A stretch of 64,000 bases of DNA. Source: Oceanihabitans gracilariae. GTDB lineage: Bacteria > Bacteroidota > Bacteroidia > Flavobacteriales > Flavobacteriaceae. Location of the stretch: assembly GCF_042684485.1 (NCBI RefSeq), contig NZ_JBHULM010000011.1:124001-188000 (forward strand). Reading direction: 5' to 3'. The translations under genes and the position numbers were made by a program. Below the pieces are notes generated by a model. That model had not been told where the DNA came from. It ran no database searches and saw nothing but the letters and a program-made list of their open reading frames with translations. Of the stretch, positions 8,932 through 16,603 are shown piece by piece (the stretch's first letter is position 1; every line of letters begins with the position of its first letter).

Positions 8932-10233
8932 TTATATCTTTCTATTGGTGTCAAATTGTTCAAAATAATCTGCTACACGACGCACAAAACTTCCTCCTAA
9001 AAAACCATCAACTACTCGATGATCAAAAGAAAGCGATAAGTACATCATACTAAGAATAGCGATTTCATCTCCTTTTTCTGTGGTGATGACTTCGGGTCTT
9101 TTCTTTATAATTCCTAAAGCAAGAATAGCTACTTCTGGTTGGTTAATAATTGGTGTTCCCATAACACTACCAAAGGTTCCTACGTTTGAAATGGTGAAGG
9201 TGCTTCCTTTAATATCGTCTCCTGCTAATTTATTTTCTCTTGCTTTGTTTGCTAGTTCATTTACAGTACTAGCAATCGTTTTTAAATCTTTGGTATCTGC
9301 ATTTTTTACCACAGGAACAATTAAGTTTCCGCTAGGTAAAGCGGTTGCCATACCAATATTGATGTCTTCTTTTACAATAATGTTATTACCATCTACCGAA
9401 GCATTGATGTTCGGAAAATCTTTTACTGCTTTTGCTACAGCCTCTACAAATAAGGGTGTAAAGGTTAAACGTTCTCCATACTTTTCTTGAAAGGCTACTT
9501 TGTTGGCATTACGCCAATTTACCATATTGGTTAAATCTGCTTCTACATAAGCGGTAACATGAGGCGAAGTGTGTTTAGAATACACCATATGGTCTGCAAT
9601 CATCTGGCGCATTCTATCCATTTCAATAACTTTTCCTTTTCCTTTATCGAATTGTAATTGTGGAATACGATAAGCTGTTGGATCTTGTGTTACAGCTTGC
9701 GCGAATTTATATGGTCTTCCCTCTTCTATATAATTGAAAACATCACTTTTACGAAGTCGGCCTTCGTGTCCTGTTGCGGGAATACGAGCGAGTTCTTCAA
9801 AACTAATATGATGTTCTTTGGCGATTTTTATGATTAATGGCGAAAAGAAGGTGTTGGTGTTTGCTGTTGAAAAAGACGTTGAAGTTGAAACCTTTTGAAC
9901 TGGTTTTGGTCTTTTAGTATCTTTCTTCTTTACCTTAGACGCTTCGACTGCACTCAGAGTGACATCTTTCTTTTCTGAAGTTTTAACGTCTTCTGAAACT
10001 TCAAGAATTGCTAGTACTTCTCCAACAGGAACAACATCTTTTGCTTGAAACATGGTTTTTACTAAGGTACCTGCTGCAGGAGCAGGCACTTCATTATCTA
10101 CTTTATCTGTTGCCACTTCTAGGATAATATCGCCTTCTTGAAAAGAATCTCCTTCTGCTAGCAACCAGTTGATTATGGTTCCTTCTGTTATACTTTCGCC
10201 CATTTTAGGCATTTTTAATTCGTAACTAGACAT
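8932..10233 (-). CDS. 2-oxoacid dehydrogenase E2, dihydrolipoyl acyltransferase
   Basis: Transfers the acyl group made by E1 to CoA and forms the core of the complex. Domains in order: lipoyl domain at 1-80 with the lipoylated Lys44 in 'EVATDKVDNEVPAP'; a Lys/Ser/Thr-rich linker (about 81-125); peripheral-subunit-binding domain (about 128-172, 'SPLIIKIAKEHHISFEEL...GRLRKSDVFNYI'); acyltransferase domain (about 195-433) with the catalytic 'SFDHRVVDG'. There is only one lipoyl domain. Residues about 90-100 of the linker are repeat-encoded. It is first in a two-gene unit with the fused E1 and is preceded by an operator-like palindrome at 10291 and repeat copy D. No E3 gene is present. Confidence 0.93.
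   Translation of the reverse strand: MSSYELKMPKMGESITEGTIINWLLAEGDSFQEGDIILEVATDKVDNEVPAPAAGTLVKTMFQAKDVVPVGEVLAILEVSEDVKTSEKKDVTLSAVEASKVKKKDTKRPKPVQKVSTSTSFSTANTNTFFSPLIIKIAKEHHISFEELARIPATGHEGRLRKSDVFNYIEEGRPYKFAQAVTQDPTAYRIPQLQFDKGKGKVIEMDRMRQMIADHMVYSKHTSPHVTAYVEADLTNMVNWRNANKVAFQEKYGERLTFTPLFVEAVAKAVKDFPNINASVDGNNIIVKEDINIGMATALPSGNLIVPVVKNADTKDLKTIASTVNELANKARENKLAGDDIKGSTFTISNVGTFGSVMGTPIINQPEVAILALGIIKKRPEVITTEKGDEIAILSMMYLSLSFDHRVVDGFLGGSFVRRVADYFEQFDTNRKI
9938..9966. repeat. Palindromic repeat inside the E2 linker
   Basis: GCTTCGACTGCACTCAGAGT followed by GACATC, the same family as the intergenic copy at 21114 (TTTCGACTGCGCTCAAGG then TGACAT). It is in frame in the flexible linker, encoding about DVTLSAVEAS. 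Confidence 0.7.
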
Positions 10234-10263
10234 GGTCTTTTTTCTTTTATTTTAAATATTCTA

Positions 10264-10306
10264 CTACATGTAGAATGTTAAATCATATTAACTAGCGTTT
10301 GTTAGT
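10264..10306. promoter_or_regulatory. Operator-like palindromes upstream of the E2-E1 unit
   Basis: ACTAGCGTTTGTTAGT at 10291-10306 resembles the perfect palindrome ACTAACACTTGTTAGT before paaE (13 of 16 bases identical). A second perfect palindrome, CTACATGTAG, lies at 10264-10273. Both are within 75 bases of the E2 start, so binding by the TetR protein at 25766 is a reasonable inference. Confidence 0.5.
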
Positions 10307-10335
10307 TTACTCTATCTTGAAGGATAGTTCCATTT

Positions 10336-10416
10336 GCGTTAGCGATTGAAACGGCATCCTTTTTTATTTTTCATAAAAAAGATATAGTGTAAAGCACGAC
10401 CCTTGTGGTAACGCCC
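10336..10416 (-). repeat. GGCGTTA...TAACGC element, copy D (reverse orientation)
   Basis: On the minus strand it reads GGCGTTACCACAAGGGTCGT, then GCTTTACACTATATCTTTTTT, a short AT loop, AAAAAAGGATGCCGTTTCAA and TCGCTAACGC. The terminal 7-mers are inverted repeats. It fills most of the 185-base gap between paaY and the E2 gene. Confidence 0.72.
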
Positions 10417-10418
10417 AA

Positions 10419-11015
10419 CTATTTCTTTAAAAAATCACGAAGGGTATCATAAGCTCCTTCTTGCATTTTCATGTTTTCAGGCACTTCTCTCAACGGCTCT
10501 ACAGCTTGTAAACTCTCGTGGCAATCTGCTGGTAATTGCTGGTACAATTGCGTGCCTTTTGTTTTCCATGCAATCATTTCATCACTCACTTGTTTGATTA
10601 CTTTGGCAGGATTACCAACGACTAGACTACGTGGCGGAATCTTGGTTTCTGCTTTTACAAAAGCCATAGCACCCACTATAGATTCATCACCTATTTCGGC
10701 ATCATCCATGATTACAGTGTTCATACCAATGAGGCAATTACGCCCTAAATTAGCGCCATGAATAATGGCTCCATGACCAACATGTGCACTTTCTTTTAAC
10801 GTGATGGACTTGCCAGGAAACATATGTACGGTACAATTTTCTTGTACGTTGACGCCATCTTCTAAAATAATTTGTCCCCAATCCCCACGAATAGCTGCTC
10901 CTGGACCAATGTAACAGTTTTTGCCAATGATGACATTGCCTGTGACTGCTGCAAGTGGATGCACGAAACTGGATTCGTGAACCACTGGTGTGTAATTTTT
11001 GAAACTGTAAATCAT
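10419..11015 (-). CDS. paaY: PaaY-like hexapeptide-repeat protein
   Basis: A left-handed beta-helix protein of the gamma-carbonic-anhydrase group. In phenylacetate clusters PaaY acts as a thioesterase that clears stalled CoA intermediates. The 198 residues show hexapeptide repeats from about 15 to 125 ('VTGNVIIGKNCYIGPGAAIR') and metal-ligand histidines in 'CTVHMFPG' and 'HVGHGAIIHGANLG'. Length matches PaaY (about 196). A helical C-terminal tail (about 135-198) is also typical. It sits in the phenylacetate cluster between a GIY-YIG cassette and the E2 gene. Confidence 0.88.
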   Translation of the reverse strand: MIYSFKNYTPVVHESSFVHPLAAVTGNVIIGKNCYIGPGAAIRGDWGQIILEDGVNVQENCTVHMFPGKSITLKESAHVGHGAIIHGANLGRNCLIGMNTVIMDDAEIGDESIVGAMAFVKAETKIPPRSLVVGNPAKVIKQVSDEMIAWKTKGTQLYQQLPADCHESLQAVEPLREVPENMKMQEGAYDTLRDFLKK

Positions 11016-11021
11016 ATCCTT

Positions 11022-11406
11022 ATTCCTGCGTAGGCAGGAATCTCATTATTTATTAATTCTAAATTCTCTATTATCATCTAAATTCCAATTCGCGCTTAAA
11101 TCAGCCCAACTTGGATTCATTTCTTCGATTAAGTTCACTTTCCATTCTCTTTTCCATTTTTTGAATTGTCGCTCTCTAATTGAAGCTTCTTCTCCCTTTT
11201 CATATTCTTCAAAATAAACAAGATTCTCACAATTATATCTAGCTGTGAACGATTTTGGATATACATTATATTTATGTTCCCTTACTCTTTCGTTAAGATT
11301 ATCGGTTATACCAATATAAATCACTCCATTTGGTTTATTTGTCATTATATAGACATACCATAACGCCATTCCTTCTTTATTATGAGATTCCTGCCTTCGC
11401 AGGAAT
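11022..11406. mobile_element. GIY-YIG mini-cassette 1 bounded by inverted palindromes
   Basis: A 385-bp unit. The left end (11022-11045, ATTCCTGCGTAGGCAGGAAT plus CTCA) and right end (11383-11406, TGAGATTCCTGCCTTCGCAG plus GAAT) are reverse complements of each other with one mismatch in 24. Each end is itself a hairpin. A single GIY-YIG nuclease gene fills the interior. Similar palindromes without the gene are scattered through the cluster. Mobility is inferred from this layout; no transposase is present. Confidence 0.6.
11046..11369 (-). CDS. Single-domain GIY-YIG endonuclease
   Basis: 107 residues. The GIY-YIG fold is evident: 'WYVYIMTNKPNGVIYIGITD' (residues 4-23) gives the YVY...YIG signature, 'LNERVREHK' supplies the arginine, and 'LVYFEEYEKGEEASIRERQFK' supplies the catalytic Glu region; the C-terminus 'NPSWADLS' is usual for this small family (the UPF0213-like group). 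Substrate unknown. It is inserted between paaY and the crotonase gene with its stop touching the left palindrome, so it is not part of the catabolic pathway. Confidence 0.88.
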   Translation of the reverse strand: MALWYVYIMTNKPNGVIYIGITDNLNERVREHKYNVYPKSFTARYNCENLVYFEEYEKGEEASIRERQFKKWKREWKVNLIEEMNPSWADLSANWNLDDNREFRINK

Positions 11407-11409
11407 TGG

Positions 11410-12162
11410 TTACTTAAACCCTTTCAATTTCTCTTTTGTAAAATCAGAAAGTACAAGTCTTCCACTAGTCGCTGCGCGTTCTGCCAATAAAGCATCCCAA
11501 TGGTCTGTTCCTTGCCAGAATACTTTTTTCATTTCTAGCATAGCTTCTGTATTGTAAGTGCATAAATGTTCTGCAGTTGTTTTTACCGCTTCGTCTAATG
11601 CTTCTGTAGTATCAAAAACATGCGTGTATAAGCCTTTTTGTTTTGCGAATTCTGGCGTATAGAACGTATTCGCGTCTATCGCGATTTGCGACATCGCACT
11701 TAATCCCATTTTACGTTCAATTGCTGGTCCGACTACAAATGGCCCTATTCCAATATTTAGCTCACTAAGTTTTATGGAAGCAAACTTTGTAGCCATACAA
11801 TAATCGGTTGCAGCGGCTAGTCCAACACCTCCACCAACGGTTTTTCCTTGTACGCGACCAATGATGAATTTTGGACATTTACGCATCGCGTTTATCACAT
11901 TCGCAAATCCAGAAAAGAATACTTTACCTGTAGCTTCGTCATTAATATTGATAAGTTCATTAAAACTTGCGCCTGCACAAAAGGTTCTATCACCTCCACT
12001 TTTTAAAACGATTACTTTAATAGCGTCATTGGTTCCTGCAGCTGTAATGGTTTGTGCTAGTTCTGCTAATATATCTCCTGGTAAGGAATTGTGAGCAGGA
12101 TGGAAAAATTCGATGTATCCTACTTCGTTTTTTATTTCTAACTTAACATAAGGGTCTCTCAT
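11410..12162 (-). CDS. Enoyl-CoA hydratase/isomerase family protein of the phenylacetate cluster
   Basis: Crotonase-fold protein, probably acting on unsaturated C6 or C8 CoA intermediates after ring opening (the PaaF position). Start chosen at 12162 (MRDPYVKLEI); the ATG seven codons upstream lies inside a palindromic repeat. 250 residues. Oxyanion-hole segments are present ('TFCAGASFNEL', 'VQGKTVGGGVGLA'). In normal hydratases the Gly-rich segment reads GGGCE; here the first catalytic Glu is replaced (GGGVG), while the second Glu is kept in 'SELNIG'. One glutamate is typical of enoyl-CoA isomerases, so it may not be a classical hydratase. Confidence 0.82.
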   Translation of the reverse strand: MRDPYVKLEIKNEVGYIEFFHPAHNSLPGDILAELAQTITAAGTNDAIKVIVLKSGGDRTFCAGASFNELININDEATGKVFFSGFANVINAMRKCPKFIIGRVQGKTVGGGVGLAAATDYCMATKFASIKLSELNIGIGPFVVGPAIERKMGLSAMSQIAIDANTFYTPEFAKQKGLYTHVFDTTEALDEAVKTTAEHLCTYNTEAMLEMKKVFWQGTDHWDALLAERAATSGRLVLSDFTKEKLKGFK

Positions 12163-12177
12163 ATTTTTATTTTTTAC

Positions 12178-12202
12178 TGTCATTCCTGCGTAGGCAGGAA
12201 TC
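12178..12202. repeat. TTCCTGC palindromic repeat
   Basis: TGTCATTCCTGCGTAGGCAG followed by GAATC. It is the solo form of the palindrome that bounds GIY-YIG cassette 1, and lies just upstream of the crotonase gene. Confidence 0.75.
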
Positions 12203-12211
12203 TATTTTTAG

Positions 12212-12638
12212 TATGTCAATGCGCACCTGTTGCGCATTCGTATTAATCATTGTTCTTATTATATTTAGAAAGATTCCAACCTAAACTCAAATCCTTCCAT
12301 TCCGGATTCATTTCCGTTATTAGGTTTCTTTTCCAAACTTTTTTCCATTTCTTAATGGTCTTTTCTCTTTTGATGGCGATTCGTATATCAGAATGCGCTT
12401 CAAAATAAACTAATTTTTTAATGTTATAATGTCCAACATGAGTTCCAAAAGTTGCTGCTTTATGTTCACTCATTCGTCGTTCTATATTATTTGTTACACC
12501 AACATAAAAGATGTGATTTCTTTCGTGTGTTAAAATGTATGTATAATATTTTTTAGACATTGCACTTACATTAAAGTCACTGCATTAAAGCTTTTCGTTA
12601 ACATTAATGCGACTGCGCAACACGTGCGCAGTGACTTT
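12212..12638. mobile_element. GIY-YIG mini-cassette 2 bounded by a different pair of inverted palindromes
   Basis: A 427-bp unit. The left end (12212-12247) and the reverse complement of the right end (12603-12638) match at 30 of 36 positions. Each end carries a hairpin: AATGCGCA...TGCGCATT on the left and ACTGCGCA...TGCGCAGT on the right. The stems differ by paired (compensatory) changes. A second GIY-YIG gene lies inside and its stop codon is within the left repeat. Confidence 0.62.
12243..12560 (-). CDS. Single-domain GIY-YIG endonuclease (second copy, diverged)
   Basis: 105 residues. It has the same fold as the copy at 11046 but is clearly diverged: 'YYTYILTHERNHIFYVGVTN' (5-24) gives the YTY...YVG signature, then 'IERRMSEHK', 'LVYFEAHSDIRIAIKREKTI' and the C-terminal 'NPEWKDLSLGWNL'. 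The catalytic Arg and Glu positions appear intact, so it is probably active. It lies between the crotonase and paaZ genes inside its own inverted palindromes. Confidence 0.88.
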   Translation of the reverse strand: MSKKYYTYILTHERNHIFYVGVTNNIERRMSEHKAATFGTHVGHYNIKKLVYFEAHSDIRIAIKREKTIKKWKKVWKRNLITEMNPEWKDLSLGWNLSKYNKNND

Positions 12639-12648
12639 CTATTAATAA

Positions 12649-15186
12649 TTATATCAATCCAAACTGCTCAAAGTGATGATTCAAATGCTTTCGCTCTAAA
12701 AGATACGCTTCATATTTATTCAATACTCCAAACACTAAATTTTTCAATTTAGCTTCTGGATGCTCTTTATAATATTCTATATATTTTTTTCTTTGTGCTT
12801 TAAACTTCTCAATAGCTGTTGCTAAATCGGCATGTTTTAAAGGCTCTAATGTATCTTTTTCCAATTCTGGAAATTGAGAATTTCTTGGAAACTTTTTATA
12901 GTTATACAAACTATGGTGTACCTTATCTAAAATCTTTTCCGGTGTTGCAATCTCAAAATCTTGAATCTCTCCAGAAGCAATTTTATAAGTATATTCTAAA
13001 TGCTCTATCATATGCTGAGGCGTCATGATTCCCCATTTTGGTTTTGCATCTTCTTGTAATGCAGAAAGACATTCCTCTATTTTTTCTTCTGTCATTTCCA
13101 CAAAAGTTTCTTGTTTTTTCTCTACCATCGTCAAAATGGTTGCAACAGCAACTAACGGACTATCTTTTTCGGTTTTCTGACTTTCGGGACGGTTTTCAAA
13201 ATTAGCATCAAAAACCTCAACGTGCCATTTTACAATTCCGCTAGGATGTTCTGCAGAAGCGACATCTCTATCAACTTTTTCTTTACATGTTAAACGCACA
13301 TAAATGGTATCGTTATGATATAATGGTCTTAAAAATCGGATGCTATCTAAGCCATAATTTGCTGCTACTGGTCCTTTATTTGGATACACAAATAATCCTG
13401 CTGCTGCAGAAATAATGAAATAACCATGCGCTGTTCTTTTTTCAAAAATACTTCCGTCTAAAGATGTAATATCGGTATGTGCATAGAAGTGGTCCCAAGT
13501 TAAATTGGCAAAATTCTGGATATCCGTATCTGTTAACGTTCGCTTGTGGGTTTTTAAAGACATTCCTGGTTGAATGTCTTCCCAATGGTATTGAAACGGA
13601 TGCTTTTCTGCTTCCTTATACTTTGCATTTTGTTGGTAAACTCCAGTAATTTCGGTAATGGTTGTTGGCGAACCTTGAATGGCTGTACGCTGTAAATAAT
13701 GCTTAATACCACGCATGCCTCCCATTTCTTCACCTCCACCAGCACGTCCTGGACCACCATGAACTAAATATGGTAATGGCGAACCATGTCCTGTACTTTG
13801 CTTCGCACTTTCTCTATTTAAAACTAAAATTCTACCATGATGCGATGCTGCATTTATAACATAGTCCTTAGCAATTTTATCGTCGTTGGTAGCAATGGAA
13901 GATACTAACGAACCTTTACCCATTTGCGCCAAAGTAATGGCTTCGTCTAAATTTTTATAAGGCATTATGGTACTTACTGGTCCAAATGCTTCGCGTTCGT
14001 GAATGACTGTATTTTGAAAAGGATGGTCTGCTCTCAATACAATCGGACTAATAAATGCACCTTTTTTAGCATCTGCTCCAATGGTGTTTATCTCGTTTAA
14101 ATTACCATATACAATTTGTGCTTCTTTTGACAAATCGTTTACCGAATCTCGAACGGCTTGTACTTGTTGATGACTGACTAAAGAACCCATTCTGACCTCT
14201 TTTAATCTTGGGTCTCCAATAGTGACTTTATCTAATTGTTTTGCTAATGCCGTTTGTACGTCGTCAACTAATTTTTCCGGAACAATAATTCTACGAATTG
14301 CTGTACATTTTTGCCCAGCTTTAACCGTCATTTCCTTTCTAACTTCTTTTACAAACAAGTCGAATTCTGGTGTTCCAGGAACCGCATCTTCTCCTAAAAT
14401 GGAAGCGTTTAAAGAATCGGCTTCCATAGTAAAAGGTACCGATTCTTGAATTAATCTTGGATGCGCTTTTAACAATCGTCCTGTTTGTGCAGAACCTGTA
14501 AACGTGACTACATCTTGAGATTCTACAGTATCTAGAATATTTTTAACCGTTCCGTTTATGATTTGCAAAGCCCCTTCTGGTAATATTCCAGAATCAATAA
14601 TAGTTCTTGCAACGGCTTCTGCTAAATAGGATGACGAAGGTGCAGGTAACACCACAGCAGGAACTCCTGCCATCCAGTTTACAGCACATTTTTCTAACAT
14701 TCCCCAAACTGGAAAGTTGAATGCGTTAATATGTACTGCAACTCCTTTTTTAGGCACCATAATATGATGCGCCATAAAGCGTCCACCACGAGACAAATCG
14801 ATAGCATCTCCTTCTACATGATAGGGTTGATTTGGGAATAGTTTTCTAAGAGAAGCGTTTGCAAATAAGTTTCCAAAACCACCTTCAATATCGATCCAAC
14901 TATCTACTTTGGTAGCTCCTGTTCTGTAGCTTAAATCGTAAAAAGCATCTTTTCTTTTGGTAAGATATAATGCTAATTTCTTGAGCATGTTACCACGTTC
15001 TTGAAACGTCATTTTTCTTAGAACTTCTCCTCCTTTGGTTCTTCCGTAGTTTAGAATTTCGGGAACATCTAATCCTTCGATTGCAACGCTAGTGAATGCT
15101 TCACCTGTGATTGCGTCTAGAATTGGGGTTCCTTCTTCTTTTCCTGTGGTCCAAGAACCTTGGACGTAGTGTTGTATTTTATTCAT
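12649..15186 (-). CDS. paaZ: PaaZ bifunctional ring-opening enzyme with extra C-terminal DinB-like domain
   Basis: Opens the oxepin-CoA ring and oxidises the resulting aldehyde. Start chosen at 15186 (MNKIQHYVQG), since a GTG four codons earlier lies in a palindrome. Domains: aldehyde dehydrogenase, about 1-520 (general-base Glu in 'FTMEADSLN', nucleophile Cys in 'AGQKCTAIRR'); MaoC-type (R)-hydratase, about 540-675 ('DHFYAHTD', 'HGYFIISAAAGLF'); then about 165 residues resembling DUF1569/DinB ('MTPQHMIEHLEYTYKIASGE', 'HADLATAIEKFKAQRKKYIE', 'LNHHFEQFG'). Ordinary PaaZ ends near 680 residues; this one has 845. The last domain holds histidines placed as in DinB metal sites; its role is unknown. 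Confidence 0.93.
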   Translation of the reverse strand: MNKIQHYVQGSWTTGKEEGTPILDAITGEAFTSVAIEGLDVPEILNYGRTKGGEVLRKMTFQERGNMLKKLALYLTKRKDAFYDLSYRTGATKVDSWIDIEGGFGNLFANASLRKLFPNQPYHVEGDAIDLSRGGRFMAHHIMVPKKGVAVHINAFNFPVWGMLEKCAVNWMAGVPAVVLPAPSSSYLAEAVARTIIDSGILPEGALQIINGTVKNILDTVESQDVVTFTGSAQTGRLLKAHPRLIQESVPFTMEADSLNASILGEDAVPGTPEFDLFVKEVRKEMTVKAGQKCTAIRRIIVPEKLVDDVQTALAKQLDKVTIGDPRLKEVRMGSLVSHQQVQAVRDSVNDLSKEAQIVYGNLNEINTIGADAKKGAFISPIVLRADHPFQNTVIHEREAFGPVSTIMPYKNLDEAITLAQMGKGSLVSSIATNDDKIAKDYVINAASHHGRILVLNRESAKQSTGHGSPLPYLVHGGPGRAGGGEEMGGMRGIKHYLQRTAIQGSPTTITEITGVYQQNAKYKEAEKHPFQYHWEDIQPGMSLKTHKRTLTDTDIQNFANLTWDHFYAHTDITSLDGSIFEKRTAHGYFIISAAAGLFVYPNKGPVAANYGLDSIRFLRPLYHNDTIYVRLTCKEKVDRDVASAEHPSGIVKWHVEVFDANFENRPESQKTEKDSPLVAVATILTMVEKKQETFVEMTEEKIEECLSALQEDAKPKWGIMTPQHMIEHLEYTYKIASGEIQDFEIATPEKILDKVHHSLYNYKKFPRNSQFPELEKDTLEPLKHADLATAIEKFKAQRKKYIEYYKEHPEAKLKNLVFGVLNKYEAYLLERKHLNHHFEQFGLI

Positions 15187-15189
15187 CTT

Positions 15190-15392
15190 AATGCCCACGA
15201 AAGTGGGTATCTATTAAATTAGACTTCTATTCTTTTATGGCGTTACCTAAAGGTCGGGCTTTCCGTTATATCTTTTTCTCATGCTTCAAAAAAGGATGCC
15301 ACTTTAATCCCTAACGCACTAATTTGCTATGTTTATTTCTTAACCAAAGTTTATTTTCTTTTTGTTAAGAGATTCCTGCCTGCGCAGGAATT
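15190..15392. repeat. Composite repeat block downstream of paaJ, with GGCGTTA element copy A
   Basis: In order: palindrome AATGCCCACGAAAGTGGGTA (15190-15212); GGCGTTA...TAACGC element copy A (15239-15317; arms CTAAAGGTCGGGCTTTCCG and AAAAAAGGATGCCACTTTAA); a tail with 'TTTGCTATG'; and the TTCCTGCCTGCGCAGGAA palindrome (15369-15392), which runs into the paaJ stop codon. The same order of parts recurs at 16604-16843. Confidence 0.72.
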
Positions 15393-16599
15393 AGACTCTT
15401 TCAATAACGCATGCATAACCTTGACCAACTCCTATACACATGGTAATTAATGCGTAACGCTTGTTTTGTTCCTGCAACTCTAAAGCCGCAGAATAGGCAA
15501 CTCTTGCACCTGTAACACCAAGCGGATGACCAATAGCAATAGCGCCACCGTTTGGATTAATTCTTGGGTCGTTATCTGCTAATCCCCAAGCACGAATGCA
15601 CGCCAAAGCTTGTGCTGCAAAGGCTTCGTTAAGCTCAATGATATCGATATCTTCCATGGTTAAACCTGCTTTTTCTAGCGCTTTGTTAGACGCTTGCACA
15701 GGACCAATTCCCATAATTCTTGGCTCTACACCAACCACAGCAGAACTCACGATTCTTGCCAATGGTTTTAAATTGTATTTTTTTACTGCATCTTCACTTG
15801 CAATAATGGTTGCTGCTGCGCCATCGTTTAATCCAGAAGAATTTCCAGCGGTTACGCTTCCGCCTTCTTTTTTAAAGGCTGCTCTTAGTTTTCCTAAAAC
15901 TTCTAAAGAAGACGTTGGTTTTATGAACTCATCTTTTGAAAATAAAATAGGATCTTTTTTACGTTGCGGAATTTCTACAGTTACTATTTCTTTTGCTAAA
16001 CGTCCGTTTTCTTGTGCTTTGCTTGCCTTTTGCTGACTCCAAAGTGCAAACTTATCTTGGTCTTCGCGAGAGATATTATATTTTTCTACTAGGTTTTCGG
16101 CAGTCATTCCCATACCATCAGTACCATATAATTTCTGCATTTTCGGATTGATAAAACGCCATCCAAAAGTAGAATCGTACATCTTAGAATCGCCTCCAAA
16201 AGCCGATGATGGTTTTGCCATTACGTAGGGTCCGCGGGTCATGTTTTCCACTCCTCCAGAAATAAACACATCGCCATCTCCTGCTTTTATGGCTCTGTTG
16301 GCGTGAATGATTGCAGATAGTCCAGAACTACATAATCGGTTTACGGTTTCTCCAGGAACGCTAAATGGCAATCCTGCTAATAACGATGACATACGCGCTA
16401 CATTACGATTGTCTTCTCCTGCTTGGTTGGCGCAGCCCATAATAACATCGTCGTAAGCTTCCTTTGGGATGTCTGGATTTCGTTTTACAATTTCTTGAAT
16501 TACTAATGCTCCTAAATCGTCTGTACGAACCGCAGATAATGTGCCTTTGTAATTTCCTATTGCTGTTCTTATGCCGTCTATTATGTATGCTTCTTTCAT
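15391..16599 (-). CDS. paaJ: Phenylacetate-pathway thiolase (beta-ketoadipyl-CoA / 3-oxo-5,6-dehydrosuberyl-CoA thiolase)
   Basis: Cleaves 3-oxoacyl-CoA intermediates to acetyl-CoA and, at the end, succinyl-CoA. Start chosen at 16599 (MKEAYIIDGIRT), the normal thiolase start; five extra codons upstream come from the repeat-rich spacer. 402 residues with all family marks: active Cys in 'NRLCSSGLSAI' (about 87-97), 'NSSGLNDGAAA', 'GHPLGVTGAR' with the catalytic His, and the C-terminal Cys in 'CIGVGQG'. The PcaF/PaaJ subtype is inferred from context and length. It is bracketed by two composite repeat blocks. Confidence 0.92.
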   Translation of the reverse strand: MKEAYIIDGIRTAIGNYKGTLSAVRTDDLGALVIQEIVKRNPDIPKEAYDDVIMGCANQAGEDNRNVARMSSLLAGLPFSVPGETVNRLCSSGLSAIIHANRAIKAGDGDVFISGGVENMTRGPYVMAKPSSAFGGDSKMYDSTFGWRFINPKMQKLYGTDGMGMTAENLVEKYNISREDQDKFALWSQQKASKAQENGRLAKEIVTVEIPQRKKDPILFSKDEFIKPTSSLEVLGKLRAAFKKEGGSVTAGNSSGLNDGAAATIIASEDAVKKYNLKPLARIVSSAVVGVEPRIMGIGPVQASNKALEKAGLTMEDIDIIELNEAFAAQALACIRAWGLADNDPRINPNGGAIAIGHPLGVTGARVAYSAALELQEQNKRYALITMCIGVGQGYACVIERV

Positions 16600-16603
16600 A
16601 ATT

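Noticed and set aside
11046..12560. Homing endonucleases in an intron or intein
   Set aside because: The GIY-YIG genes lie between intact genes and no intron or intein splice features are seen.
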